Shown: piece after piece, positions 43,462 through 53,120 of the stretch
Layout of the letters: each line of letters begins with the position of its first letter
Position numbering within the stretch: position 1 is the stretch's first letter
Source: Thalassospira marina
Lineage (GTDB): Bacteria > Pseudomonadota > Alphaproteobacteria > Rhodospirillales > Thalassospiraceae
Assembly: GCF_002844375.1 (NCBI RefSeq)
Contig: NZ_CP024199.1
Span: 2,830,001 to 2,894,000 of the forward strand
Direction of reading: 5' to 3'
DNA: 64,000 bases
The notes under the pieces: generated by a model
Told to the model about the DNA's origin: nothing
What the model saw: the letters and a program-made list of their open reading frames with translations, nothing else
The model's database searches: none
Position numbers and translations under genes: made by a program

Positions 43462-44358
43462 ATGAAAAACGCACGGAACGACCCCGAATTTCGCAAGATA
43501 ATTCTGGCAGCATTTCCGACCCTGCCGGCAAAGGCATCCTTGTGCCTGATGGCCTTTTTGCTGATGCTCCTTTTCCAGCTCCCCTTCGCCCGACCTGCCA
43601 GCGCACAGGGTACATGTGACAAGGTCACGGTTGGGTACAGTTATTATCCACCCTTTTCCTATCAGTCGCCCGATGGCGGGGTACATGGTGCCTCCATCGA
43701 GGTGGCCAAACGCGCCTTCCAGAAAATGGATGTAAATGTCGAACTGGTGCAAATGCCCTGGGCGCGGCTGTTGCTTGAAACGCAAAATGGCGGTGTTGAT
43801 TTTATCACGGCGGCCTATCGCACCCGCGACCGGCTTTCCTGGGCAACCTATAGCGACATTCCCATTGGCTATGAACGCATCGTCGCCATCCATGACAAAA
43901 CCATCGATATTGATAATCCGTCCCTCGAAGATTTGCGCCGCAAGCGCGGGCTGCTACGCCGGGGCGACAGCCATGGCGTGGAAGTAGACACCGCCATTGC
44001 CAAAAACCAGCTATCCATTACCGAAGTCCCGGAAATTGAAGTAGGCCTGCGCATGATAACGGCGGGCCGGGCGGACTACCTTCTGACCAGCGATGCCGTT
44101 GCGCGAGATGTACTGCGCAACCACGATTTTCCCGACCTTGTCTTTGACCGGGTCAATGTCGCGGGCGAGGCGCTATATGCCCTGTTTTCCAAGCACAGCA
44201 ACTGCATCGTCCTGGCGGATCGTTTTAACGAAACCATCCGCAGTCTTTATCAGGATGATTTGATGCCAACCGTACTGGTGCAATATCTGAAATCGGTGGG
44301 ATCACCGCTGATTTTTGGCATGGCGGAAGATAACGGGCGCAACATGCTGGGCAATTAA
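43462..44358 (+). CDS. Periplasmic solute-binding protein, family 3 type
   Basis: A 298-residue protein with a signal peptide (hydrophobic about 28-46, ending ASAQG) and a family 3 binding fold: VTVGYSYYPPFSYQSPDGGVHGASIEVAKRAF, VDFITAAYRTRDRL, and a second lobe with RKRGLLRRGDSHG. Proteins of this type bind amino acids or are lone extracytoplasmic sensors. No ABC permease or sensor kinase is adjacent, so its partner is unknown. The arginine pair in the interlobe region is consistent with carboxylate binding, as an inference. Confidence 0.78.
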   Translation: MKNARNDPEFRKIILAAFPTLPAKASLCLMAFLLMLLFQLPFARPASAQGTCDKVTVGYSYYPPFSYQSPDGGVHGASIEVAKRAFQKMDVNVELVQMPWARLLLETQNGGVDFITAAYRTRDRLSWATYSDIPIGYERIVAIHDKTIDIDNPSLEDLRRKRGLLRRGDSHGVEVDTAIAKNQLSITEVPEIEVGLRMITAGRADYLLTSDAVARDVLRNHDFPDLVFDRVNVAGEALYALFSKHSNCIVLADRFNETIRSLYQDDLMPTVLVQYLKSVGSPLIFGMAEDNGRNMLGN

Positions 44359-44500
44359 CACCGGCACTCCCTCAGCCGAACCATAAAGAAACCCATCAGC
44401 AAACAAATTTCGGGGCACAGTGCCGCCAGACTGGCGCGCCGCGGGGCAATCTGCGACAGTGCCGGTTAAATCAGCCCACCTCATAATCCGGTTGCCCTGC

Positions 44501-44917
44501 ATGAATGCTGAAGAAAATAACGGCCCATCCCTGCTTTTGATACGTGGACTTCCCGGCTCGGGTAAATCAACCCTTGCCCGCCGCCTGTGCCAGGCCGATG
44601 ACCATTTCCACATCGAGGCAGACATGTTCATGACCGATGCCAAGGGCCGTTACCGGTTCTCGGCAACGAAACTGGGCAAAGTACATGCACGTTGCGAGCA
44701 GGAAACCCGTCAGCATCTGCAGGCGGGCCACCATGTTATCGTTGCCAATACTTTCAGCCAGATCTGGGAAATGCAGCCCTACCTTGATATGGCAAAGACG
44801 CTGGGCATTCCGGTACAAATCATTGAATGCCAGGGGCAGTTCAAATCCATCCACGATGTTCCCGAACACAGCATTCGCGACATGCACAATCGTTGGGAAA
44901 AGCTGCCTAAACCCTAA
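44501..44917 (+). CDS. Small P-loop ATPase/kinase (AAA_33 type)
   Basis: A 138-residue protein. Walker A GLPGSGKST at 16-24 is followed by HIEADMFM, then a helical lid, and the segment VIVANTFSQIWEMQPYLDMAK with IIECQGQFKSIHDVPEHSIRDM. This resembles the NEDD4BP2-like or zeta-toxin-type small kinases (AAA_33). The substrate is unknown. The frame is open upstream to 44420, but ATG 44501 is the most plausible start as the P-loop is then close to the N-terminus. It has no evident partner. Confidence 0.72.
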   Translation: MNAEENNGPSLLLIRGLPGSGKSTLARRLCQADDHFHIEADMFMTDAKGRYRFSATKLGKVHARCEQETRQHLQAGHHVIVANTFSQIWEMQPYLDMAKTLGIPVQIIECQGQFKSIHDVPEHSIRDMHNRWEKLPKP

Positions 44918-44976
44918 AGCAGCAGGCAAATCATCACGTTAGGTCTAACTGCCCCGTACAACAGCCAGCGGTGCTG

Positions 44977-46308
44977 CTAGGCAGGCCTCGCTGCCCCACC
45001 TAATTCTGCAGCCTTGGCAAACTCACCCAGACTTGCTAGCAAGGCCGGTGAAATCGTACCGCCATTACGCGTCAGAATAAGGGTTTCAAGGTCTTCAATC
45101 GTGCGGCAGGTGTAAATCCTCGCAAGATCATCGGGAAAGTTCAAATTCAAAAGCCCCATCAGTTCCTGCCGCTGGCTGGCTGTTACTAATGCACGCAGGG
45201 CAGCCTTGCCATCACCCCCGCGTTTCTCGCTTTCCATAAATCGCCACCAGGTTACCAGGGCTGGCAAACCAGCCGGGCTTTGATCCTCCCAGACAGGGGA
45301 TAACGGCACCTTGGGCACGGCAATATGCTTCACGACAAGTTCAGGCATATCCGACATCACATATTCCACCTCAAACCGGCTTTGTGGTGAAACATCGTGA
45401 ATATCATAGCGCAACGGCAGGTTCAGCGAACACTGATTTTCCCCCAGGACATGGCCGTCATAAACGCAAATATCAGTCGTGATAAACAAACGAACATGCG
45501 CAGGCGTGGTTTGTGCCGGGGCTTCAAACTGGCACTTCAAGCAGCTATTATCTCCCCGGCTCAATGCCTGCACATTTTCGCGATTCAGGGTAAATAACCG
45601 TCCGATTGGCAGGGCATCATCACCCTTATGGGAATAGGATTGCAGCGCGGCATCAATGGTCACTTCCTGTGGCACCAACGCGCCCGTTGGCTTCAGGCCG
45701 GAAATCAAATGGGTAAAAATCGCGACCTGTGGTTCGGCATGCAGCCTTGCTGTCATGGTTTCAGAAACGATAACATCGTAATGCGCGTGAGGCACAGGCC
45801 ACTTCAAAATATCGACGCACTCAATGGTGCGAATACGGTCCTGCACACCTAAAACATCAATCAGCTTTTTTACGTAATCCAGCGATGGCTGATGAATGTC
45901 AAGCAACGTCACCTGAATATCATCTGCCGAAAAGAACGGCAGCAACGGTATAATCAACAGGCCGAATGGCCCGGTCCCACCATAAAGAACCTCAACCGGA
46001 TTTCGCCCGTTTTGCTGGTCACAAATCGCCTGATAACAGCCGCGCATAAAAACCTGGCTACGCATAAATTCCAATGCGCACCGACCGGCGGTTACCAGTG
46101 AAACAGCCTTTCCGCTTGCCGTTGCCGTGTGGCAATCCAGTGCACTATTGGGCGTAAGGTCCACACCGGTTATGGCAACCAGAATATCAACCATTTCCAA
46201 AATGTCGCGCTGATTACCCACCAGGTCACTGCCCGGTAATGCCAGAAAGTTTTCGATAATCTGGTGTAACCGTTCTGTTTTTGCGCTGATATCGATATAA
46301 TCGGTCAA
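44977..46308 (-). CDS. SAM-dependent methyltransferase-like protein
   Basis: About 443 residues. The central part has a Rossmann methyltransferase core: VEVLYGGTGPFGLLIIPLL (motif I), VTLLDIHQPSLDYVKKLIDV (motif II), and DVIVSETMTARL, reminiscent of the double-E region in protein arginine methyltransferases. A beta-rich half follows and the C-terminus has WWRFMESEKRGG. I cannot name the substrate; it may be a protein or small-molecule methyltransferase, and catalytic residues are uncertain. The upstream open frame (to 46413) covers the terminator of the next gene, so starts at TTG 46308 (GGGGAG upstream) or ATG 46323 are preferred. Confidence 0.62.
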   Translation of the reverse strand: MTDYIDISAKTERLHQIIENFLALPGSDLVGNQRDILEMVDILVAITGVDLTPNSALDCHTATASGKAVSLVTAGRCALEFMRSQVFMRGCYQAICDQQNGRNPVEVLYGGTGPFGLLIIPLLPFFSADDIQVTLLDIHQPSLDYVKKLIDVLGVQDRIRTIECVDILKWPVPHAHYDVIVSETMTARLHAEPQVAIFTHLISGLKPTGALVPQEVTIDAALQSYSHKGDDALPIGRLFTLNRENVQALSRGDNSCLKCQFEAPAQTTPAHVRLFITTDICVYDGHVLGENQCSLNLPLRYDIHDVSPQSRFEVEYVMSDMPELVVKHIAVPKVPLSPVWEDQSPAGLPALVTWWRFMESEKRGGDGKAALRALVTASQRQELMGLLNLNFPDDLARIYTCRTIEDLETLILTRNGGTISPALLASLGEFAKAAELGGAARPA

Positions 46309-46353
46309 ACGCCCCTCCCCCATTTTTGAAATGACAAAACAGGCAGGCATCGC

Positions 46354-46391
46354 GACAAAATAAAAGCCGCGACCAGCAAGGATCGCGGCTT
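46354..46391 (-). terminator. Terminator of the DUF4197 gene
   Basis: AAGCCGCGA / TCGCGGCTT, a perfect 9-bp stem. On the minus strand the T-rich tail TTTTATTTTG follows. Confidence 0.82.
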
Positions 46392-46506
46392 GATATTGCC
46401 ATTTATGCCACACGCCCAGTCATCAGACGCAGACAGGCAACAACTGTGAAATCAGGATGTTGCCGATATTGTGCATCTTTTGCGCCGGGCATGTCGGGGG
46501 CGGTTA

Positions 46507-47343
46507 TTACTGGGCGGCCGAAAACACCTTTTTCAGCACATCGGTCGTCCATTGGCCGGGATTGTTGCGAATTTCCCCTTCCTGCTGTGCCAGATAATGG
46601 AACAGGCCTTTCATCGCGGCATCGGTTGCATAATCGGTCAGGGATGTTTTGATATCGGGCATCATCGGCAGGCTGTCATACTGGCCCAGCATCTGGTCAT
46701 AAAGCTGCAAGGCACCGGTATCGGAAAGGGCATCATTCATGACCGGGCGCATGTCATCGGCAATCTGAGTGCCGGAAACCTTTTGCAGATAGCGGGTCGC
46801 GGCATCATCCGGTCCCTGCAAAATCGCCTTGGCATCGGCCACCGTCATTTTCTTGACGGCATCGACCAGAATATTACCGGCATTATCCATGGCACTTTCA
46901 GCCGCACGGTTCATGCGCAGTTCAATTTCATCGCCATAACTGCCCATACCTGCCTTGTTCAGCAGAGTTTGCGCACGTTTTACCGTATCAGGCAGCGGGA
47001 TATGTGCAACCGGGTCGGTGTTAAAACCATCTTTTTTGCCCAGCATCGCCGTTACCGTGCCAATCCCCTTATCAAGCGCCTGGCGCAGGCCATCATCAAC
47101 CACGCCCTGCGACAGGCCGGAAATCGCACTGTTTTGCGTGCCGGTCGTGCTGCCAGACGACGTTGCATTATTGCCTGATGTGCCCGAGCCAGAAGATTCG
47201 CCCCCCATCACCGTGCCAAGGGCCTTTTTCGCCGAGCTGAAAAAAGAATTTTCCGCCTGTGCCGGTTGCGAAACAGCAAAAATGCCCGCCCCCATGACCG
47301 CAAGTGACGCCGCGACAATAATTTTCGATGAAGACAGGGACAT
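46507..47343 (-). CDS. DUF4197 domain-containing exported protein
   Basis: A 278-residue protein. The signal peptide (about 1-30, ending QPAQA) precedes a Gly/Ser/Thr-rich linker (about 50-75) and the DUF4197 domain (about 80-275): GLSQGVVDDGLRQALDKGIGT, ELRMNRAAESAMDNAGNILV, and DYATDAAMKGLFHYLAQQE. It is periplasmic or, less likely, outer-membrane associated. Function is unknown. The ATG at 47343 (GGAG 9 nt away) is preferred to the upstream 47385 as it yields a cleaner signal peptide. Confidence 0.8.
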   Translation of the reverse strand: MSLSSSKIIVAASLAVMGAGIFAVSQPAQAENSFFSSAKKALGTVMGGESSGSGTSGNNATSSGSTTGTQNSAISGLSQGVVDDGLRQALDKGIGTVTAMLGKKDGFNTDPVAHIPLPDTVKRAQTLLNKAGMGSYGDEIELRMNRAAESAMDNAGNILVDAVKKMTVADAKAILQGPDDAATRYLQKVSGTQIADDMRPVMNDALSDTGALQLYDQMLGQYDSLPMMPDIKTSLTDYATDAAMKGLFHYLAQQEGEIRNNPGQWTTDVLKKVFSAAQ

Positions 47344-47428
47344 GAAAGAAGGCTCCGGATGGATGGAAGGAACGGAAAACACCATTCTATCTGATCAAAC
47401 ATCGCGGCCAAAATATGTTTGTAAAACA

Positions 47429-47460
47429 AAACCCCCGGCATTCAAAAATACCGGGGGTTT
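47429..47460 (-). terminator. Terminator between clpB and the DUF4197 gene
   Basis: AAACCCCCGG / CCGGGGGTTT, a perfect 10-bp stem with a 12-nt loop and a T-rich minus-strand tail (TTTTGTTTTAC). Confidence 0.85.
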
Positions 47461-47498
47461 GCAAAGTTTTGATCCGCTGTCAGGCGATATGTCCCGGA

Positions 47499-50093
47499 TT
47501 AATCCGGCAATTCAACCTTCTTGCCATTCAGCAGCAAAATGCCGCCTTCGGCCGAAACAGGCACCGTCATGCCATCGCGTACGATGCCTTCCAGTATCTG
47601 CATTGCCAGCGGGTTTTGCAGATAGCGCTGGAACACACGTTTAAGCGGACGGGCACCATAAACCGGATCATAGCCCTTATCGGCCAGCCAGCTTTTGGCG
47701 AAGTCATCAAGCTTCAGCGTGATCTTGCGATCTGCCAGCAGTTTTTCGAGGCGACCCAACTGGATATCAACGATGTAATCCATCTGGGCACGTTCCAGGC
47801 GATGGAACAGCAACACTTCATCCAGCCGATTAAGAAATTCGGGGCGGAACGATGCCCGCACCACTTCCATCACCTGGCTGCGCACTTCGCTGCTGTCATG
47901 GCCTTCGCCCTGGTTTGCCAAAATTTCGGCACCCAGGTTCGATGTCAGAACAATCAGCGTATTACGGAAATCCACCGTGCGTCCCTGCCCGTCCGTCAGG
48001 CGGCCTTCATCCAGCACCTGAAGCAAAACGTTAAAGACATCCGGGTGGGCTTTTTCCACCTCGTCAAACAGCACGACCTGATAGGGGCGCCGCCGTACGG
48101 CCTCGGTCAAGGATCCGCCTTCATCATAGCCAACATAACCGGGAGGGGCACCAATCAGGCGTGCCACGGCATGTTTTTCCATGAATTCAGACATATCAAT
48201 GCGCACCATTGCCTGTTCATCATCAAACAGGAACTGTGCCAGGGCCTTGGTCAGTTCGGTTTTACCCACACCCGTCGGGCCAAGGAACAGGAACGAGCCA
48301 ATCGGCCGGTTCGGGTCCTGCAAGCCTGCGCGCGCACGGCGCACCGCATTGGAAATGGAACGTACCGCATCATCCTGCCCGACCACACGCTTGCGCAGGA
48401 CATTTTCCATATCCAGCAGCTTTTCACGCTCGCCTTCCAGCATTTTATCAACCGGAATGCCCGTCCAGCGCGACACCACCGATGCAATATGCTTTTCGGT
48501 CACGGCCTCGTCTTTCAGGCCGGTATTGGCCTGATCTTCCTCGGCCTTGATCAGCAGGCGTTCCAGCGCCGGAATTTCCTGGTACTGCAACTGCCCGGCC
48601 CGCTCAAGGTGACCATCACGCATTGCGCGTTCCAGTTCACCGCGGGCCTGATCAAGCTGTTCCTTGATATGGGTTGATGCCGCCAGTTCGTTTTTCTGTG
48701 CTTCCCATTTTGCCGTCAGCTCGGCGGATTTGTCCTCAAGATCGGACAATTCCTTGTCAAGCTTGCCCAGCCGGTCACGCGAACCAACATCCTCTTCCTT
48801 TTTAAGGGCCTCACGTTCAATTTTCAGCTGAATGATCCGCCGGTCCAGTTCGTCAATTTCTTCGGGTTTGGAATCCAGTTCCATCCGCAGGCGGGAGGCG
48901 GATTCATCCATCAGATCAATCGCCTTGTCAGGCAAAAAGCGGTCGGTGATATAACGGTTTGAAAGCGTTGCCGCCGCCACCAGCGCGTTATCGGCAATAC
49001 GCACCCCGTGATGAAGTTCGTATTTTTCCTTGATCCCGCGCAGGATCGAAACCGTATCTTCCACCGTCGGCTCGCTGACAAATACCGGCTGGAAACGCCG
49101 GGCAAGGGCGGCATCCTTTTCGATATATTTGCGATATTCATCCAGTGTGGTGGCCCCGACGCAATGCAGCTCCCCACGGGCGAGTTTCGGTTTCAAAAGG
49201 TTCGAGGCATCCATCGACCCTTCGGATTTACCGGCCCCAACCAGGGTGTGCAATTCGTCAATAAACAGGATCACCTGGCCCGCTTCTGCCTCGATTTCGG
49301 ACAAAACGGCTTTCAGGCGTTCTTCAAACTCGCCGCGAAATTTGGCACCGGCAATCAATGCCCCCAAATCCAGCGACAAAAGCTTTTTGCTTTTAAGGGT
49401 TTCGGGCACGTCACCCTTAACGATACGCAGCGCCAGGCCTTCGGCAATGGCGGTTTTACCCACACCAGGTTCGCCGATCAAAACCGGGTTGTTCTTGGTC
49501 CGGCGGGAAAGAACCTGCACGGCACGGCGAATCTCCTCGTCCCGGCCAATCACCGGGTCAAGTTTGCCTTCGCGTGCGGCTTCTGTCAGGTCGCGGGCAT
49601 ATTTTTTAAGGGCATCATACTGGCTTTCCGCACCGGAGCTATCGGCCGTGCGGCCCTTGCGCAAATCATTGATCGCGGTATTGAGCTTTTGCGCCGTTAC
49701 ACCAGCATCCGCCAGTACTTTACCCGCAAGCGATTTGGCATCCAGCGCCAAAGTCAAAAGCAGGCGTTCAGCGGTGACATAGCTGTCACCTGCCTTTTTG
49801 GCGACCTTTTGCGCCTCGTCCACCAGGCGGGCAAATTCGCTGGAAAGATAAACCTGTGCATTGGCACCGGTCACTTTTGGCAGCTTTGCCAATTCCTGTT
49901 CGGTCAGTTCCAGCGCACGTTTGGCATCACCGCCCTGTGCCTTGATCAGGTTGGCAGCCAGGCCTTCCTCGTCATCAAGCAGCACCTTAAGCAGGTGAAT
50001 GGGAACCAGTTGCTGGTGATTTTCCCGCAGGGCCAATGACTGGGCCGACTGCAAAAATCCCTTGGACCGGTCAGTAAACTTTTCAAATTCCAT
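47499..50093 (-). CDS. clpB: ATP-dependent chaperone ClpB
   Basis: An 864-residue Hsp100 disaggregase. The N-terminal substrate domain (about 1-145), first AAA module with GEPGVGKT (about 206-213), the coiled-coil M-domain (about 400-530, with IQLKIEREALKKEE) and the second module with GPTGVGKT (about 605) are all present. With DnaK it pulls proteins out of aggregates in the cytoplasm. AAGGAG lies 9 nt before ATG 50093. An RpoH promoter would be expected in the 435-bp upstream region, but I could not pick out a convincing one. Confidence 0.97.
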   Translation of the reverse strand: MEFEKFTDRSKGFLQSAQSLALRENHQQLVPIHLLKVLLDDEEGLAANLIKAQGGDAKRALELTEQELAKLPKVTGANAQVYLSSEFARLVDEAQKVAKKAGDSYVTAERLLLTLALDAKSLAGKVLADAGVTAQKLNTAINDLRKGRTADSSGAESQYDALKKYARDLTEAAREGKLDPVIGRDEEIRRAVQVLSRRTKNNPVLIGEPGVGKTAIAEGLALRIVKGDVPETLKSKKLLSLDLGALIAGAKFRGEFEERLKAVLSEIEAEAGQVILFIDELHTLVGAGKSEGSMDASNLLKPKLARGELHCVGATTLDEYRKYIEKDAALARRFQPVFVSEPTVEDTVSILRGIKEKYELHHGVRIADNALVAAATLSNRYITDRFLPDKAIDLMDESASRLRMELDSKPEEIDELDRRIIQLKIEREALKKEEDVGSRDRLGKLDKELSDLEDKSAELTAKWEAQKNELAASTHIKEQLDQARGELERAMRDGHLERAGQLQYQEIPALERLLIKAEEDQANTGLKDEAVTEKHIASVVSRWTGIPVDKMLEGEREKLLDMENVLRKRVVGQDDAVRSISNAVRRARAGLQDPNRPIGSFLFLGPTGVGKTELTKALAQFLFDDEQAMVRIDMSEFMEKHAVARLIGAPPGYVGYDEGGSLTEAVRRRPYQVVLFDEVEKAHPDVFNVLLQVLDEGRLTDGQGRTVDFRNTLIVLTSNLGAEILANQGEGHDSSEVRSQVMEVVRASFRPEFLNRLDEVLLFHRLERAQMDYIVDIQLGRLEKLLADRKITLKLDDFAKSWLADKGYDPVYGARPLKRVFQRYLQNPLAMQILEGIVRDGMTVPVSAEGGILLLNGKKVELPD

Positions 50094-50528
50094 TTTCTGT
50101 CACTCCTTGAGCCAACAGGGGCATTTCTGCGGACCTTCTTGGAAGCATCCGCGCCAATGATGGTGTTCCCATCTGCCCTTATCCTATAAGAACAGCACAG
50201 GAACATCCTTGATATGTGACAAGCTTTTGCCAGCGCAAGTACCTATCCGTGCAAACCGGCAGGTTTTTCGCCTTCTCACCATTTTAAAAAACGCGATCAC
50301 GTCAAACGGTGGACAAACGCCTGAAACAACGCCCTATTTTATCACAAACCGGCCCCGGTTTTCCACGGTTTTGCAAAATCACAGCGCCCTGCATTTACAG
50401 ATTGTATCGATTAAAAATCAGGACAATTGCGGACTTGCCGAGCACAGGCGCAATCTTTAACGTCTGCCTATCAACATGGCGCTAAAGGGCCGCATGACCG
50501 GCCCTTTACGAACAGACAGGCAAATAAA
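50094..50528. other. 435-bp divergent promoter region of clpB and the MOSC gene
   Basis: No gene seen. It holds the upstream regions of both divergent genes. A CTTG-containing heat-shock-like element may be near 50215, but it is too weak to call. Confidence 0.4.
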
Positions 50529-51296
50529 ATGGCAAACGGTGAACTTGGCGCAATCATGCGCTATCCGGTCAAGGGGCTGCGCGGCGTGGAAATGGACGCT
50601 GCCACCATTGATACAAGCGCAATGATCAAGGATGACCGCCGCTATGTGCTGGCAAGCAGCGCATCGGTTGGTCAGGGCGGGCTGGATGGCTGGGCACGCA
50701 AAAGCAACTTCCTGCAGCTGGTCAACACGCCGAAGCTTGCCGAACTGGGCATCGAATATAACGATGAAACCACCACACTTGCCATTTTGCGCAACGGCCG
50801 CACCATCTGCAAAGGCAACCTTGAAGATGCGATGGGCCGCACCGTGATCGAGGATTTCCTGACCGCGTTTCTGAAAAACGACATTGCCGGATCACCCAAA
50901 ATCATGTCGGTGCCGGGCACCCATTTTGGCGACATGGAACAACCCTATATCGCGCTGCTCAATCGCGAATCCATCCGCGACTTTGGCGACCGCATCGCCA
51001 GCCAGCATGTGGACCCGATGCGCTTTCGCGGCAATTTCCTGGTCGATGGCCTGCCGGCCTGGTCCGAACTGGAATGGGCAGAAGACCAGAAAATCACCAT
51101 TGGCGATGTGTCCTTCCGCATGATCCACCCGATCACCCGTTGCAAGGCCACCACAATTAACCCCGATACCGCCCAGTCCGATATCAATGTGCCGCTTTTG
51201 CTGCGCAAGGGGATGAACCACCTGTTCATGGGGGTTTATCTGGAAGCGACAAGTGCTGGCACCATCAAACCGGGTGATAGCGTCACTGTTGACTAA
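50529..51296 (+). CDS. MOSC domain-containing protein
   Basis: A 255-residue protein with the MOSC_N barrel (IMRYPVKGLRGVEM) and the MOSC domain (FRGNFLVDGLPAW; MIHPITRCKATTINPDT, with the conserved cysteine). The C-terminus ends in GDSVTVD. MOSC domains carry sulfur or molybdenum cofactor on a cysteine and act in amidoxime reduction or cofactor sulfuration; mARC/YcbX-like enzymes share the layout. No 2Fe-2S domain follows, so this is a short YiiM/YcbX-like form and electron partners would be separate. ATG 50529 is preferred to the longer frame starting at 50427. Confidence 0.85.
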   Translation: MANGELGAIMRYPVKGLRGVEMDAATIDTSAMIKDDRRYVLASSASVGQGGLDGWARKSNFLQLVNTPKLAELGIEYNDETTTLAILRNGRTICKGNLEDAMGRTVIEDFLTAFLKNDIAGSPKIMSVPGTHFGDMEQPYIALLNRESIRDFGDRIASQHVDPMRFRGNFLVDGLPAWSELEWAEDQKITIGDVSFRMIHPITRCKATTINPDTAQSDINVPLLLRKGMNHLFMGVYLEATSAGTIKPGDSVTVD

Positions 51297-51333
51297 ACCA
51301 ACCCTCCCCCGGGGGTGGGCTTACCAGTTTCAT

Positions 51334-51378
51334 AAAAGGCATGGCCTTCCCGCCTTTCGGGTTATGGCCATGCCTTTT
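51334..51378. terminator. Terminator between the MOSC and VirD4-like genes
   Basis: AAAAGGCATGGCC / GGCCATGCCTTTT, a perfect 13-bp stem with a 19-nt loop. Convergent genes lie on both sides. Confidence 0.8.
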
Positions 51379-51527
51379 GCATTTGGGCACCCATTTTGCG
51401 AACCGGCAACGTTTGGGGATAAAGATGCAGATACATCAAACCAGCCATTTTCCAGCAGGTTAGTCGCGCTTACCTTTTCGCGCCAAACCGCCTGGCCGTG
51501 GTCTATGTTCAGTTAATTTCGCGGATG

Positions 51528-53120
51528 TCAAAAGGTTGGCGGGCGGGTTGCCAGCAGGCGGAAGGCATCGTCATCGGCCCATTGCAGGCGGGCCGCACGA
51601 ATGGGCGGCAGCCCCTTGCAAAACAGCAATTGTTCGGATGGCGACATACGGGCCACTTCGACGGATTTCATCATCGCTTCCTTGTCGCGCCCGCGCAAAT
51701 GCACCGGCGCATCGCTTTGCCCGGTGCGGCTGCCGGTATCGGCAAAGCGCGACATGGCGGTTAATCCCGCTGCCCAATCCAGGTCAAAGGCACCATCCTG
51801 GCCGTAAATCTGCACGACATCGCTGCGCCCAACGACATTTTCCCAGTTGTGGCACACATCCATCACGGCACTGACGCCCGAAAAACACGGCCATAATGTC
51901 AGCCCGGCATTGCTGCCGCCCCCACCGCCCAGCAGGCGTTCAAGCTGCACCAGCCGCCCCAGCGTTTCCACCCGGTCGAGCATCACCAGATAGGATGGCA
52001 TCTGCCGCCCGTCGCGACTGGAAATCAACAACAGGAAACAGCCCAGCATCACCCGGCACCAGGCCAGCAGGGTTTCATCATAACTTTCCGGCGGGTTGCC
52101 GATAATAAAGATCGACGCGCCGCGCACGGTTATATCTTCCAGGGTAAAGCTGGTGCTGCTGGTAGCATTTTCGATTGATCCCAGCTCGAACACTTCCGTC
52201 GCATTGCGGCAGGCATCAAGGATCGCTTCGCGCCGGTCTTCGGACATATCCATGATCGACAGGGCAATATCGGAAATCCGCCCTTCCGTCACGTCAATGT
52301 CAATCAATTCACCCAGCAGCGGATAAAACCGGTGCGATGGCAACGTCAGGCTATGGCGCATTTCCGTCAGATGGCGCACACTTTCGTTTTGATTGCGGTA
52401 GGTGTGAATGATCAAACCCTGCAACAAAACCCGTGCGACACGGGCATCCTGCGGGTCCAGGTCACGCACAAAATGCGGGGCCAGCAACAGATCGGCGATC
52501 ATTGCGGCATCGGCAATCAACGCGGCCCCTTCCGGGCGCATAAAATCAAACGGGTTAAAGGTATCTGGCGTACTGCCGGACCGGCCAAACGGGTCCAGTA
52601 CAATTACCTTTTGCCCCAGTTGCGCCCGGCGGTCGCGAACGGCCTTGCACACCAGCCCGTCATTTTCAAAAACCAGCAGGTTATCGCGGGTGGTCAATGC
52701 GTTGGGGATCACGCTGCTTTGGTAAAAATCAATCGATGCATTGCTAAATGTCATCAGCCGCCGGACTGATTGCAAACCGATCATGGCCGATTTATCCGCT
52801 AGCCGCGCCAGATAAATCTGCGGGTCCGCTTCGAGCACACCGCCCTGTTGCAGGCTTTCTTCATCGGCCCAATGGTCGTTGCGCCTGGCAATCGCGGCTT
52901 CCTGCAATGGCGAGGGTTCGGGCTGTTTTTCGGCCCTTTGCGGATTGCCAAGATAGGGTGCCAGCAACCCGACAAACAGACGCACGATCAAGGGAATGAC
53001 ACCGCAGGTCAGCCCGGCCAAAACCAGCGCATCGTCACGCGCCATCATCCCGATGACAACGACAAGCGCACCCAGCCCCAGCATCAGAACCATCAATACC
53101 CTGAAGCCAGCAGGCCCCAT
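51528..53120 (-). CDS. VirD4/TraG-like protein lacking visible P-loop (pseudo-coupling protein)
   Basis: A 530-residue protein. Two N-terminal transmembrane segments (about 7-25 and 31-57) are followed by a cytoplasmic region resembling type IV coupling proteins: DNLLVFENDGLVCKAVRDRR, VIVLDPFGRSG, TFNPFDFM, then YLVMLDRVETLGRLVQLERLL and VGRSDVVQIYGQDG. The coupling-protein P-loop (GxxxxGKS/T) that should precede the first stretch is missing, and the Walker B position reads LDRVE rather than LDEF. ATP hydrolysis is therefore doubtful. No relaxase, VirB or conjugation gene is near. It may be an ancient chromosomal derivative with a scaffold role. GGGGAGG precedes ATG 53120. Confidence 0.7.
   Translation of the reverse strand: MGPAGFRVLMVLMLGLGALVVVIGMMARDDALVLAGLTCGVIPLIVRLFVGLLAPYLGNPQRAEKQPEPSPLQEAAIARRNDHWADEESLQQGGVLEADPQIYLARLADKSAMIGLQSVRRLMTFSNASIDFYQSSVIPNALTTRDNLLVFENDGLVCKAVRDRRAQLGQKVIVLDPFGRSGSTPDTFNPFDFMRPEGAALIADAAMIADLLLAPHFVRDLDPQDARVARVLLQGLIIHTYRNQNESVRHLTEMRHSLTLPSHRFYPLLGELIDIDVTEGRISDIALSIMDMSEDRREAILDACRNATEVFELGSIENATSSTSFTLEDITVRGASIFIIGNPPESYDETLLAWCRVMLGCFLLLISSRDGRQMPSYLVMLDRVETLGRLVQLERLLGGGGGSNAGLTLWPCFSGVSAVMDVCHNWENVVGRSDVVQIYGQDGAFDLDWAAGLTAMSRFADTGSRTGQSDAPVHLRGRDKEAMMKSVEVARMSPSEQLLFCKGLPPIRAARLQWADDDAFRLLATRPPTF

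Noticed and set aside
50094..50528. RpoH-type promoter for clpB
   Set aside because: A CTTG element is present on the minus strand, but no matching -10 at proper spacing; not reported as a feature.
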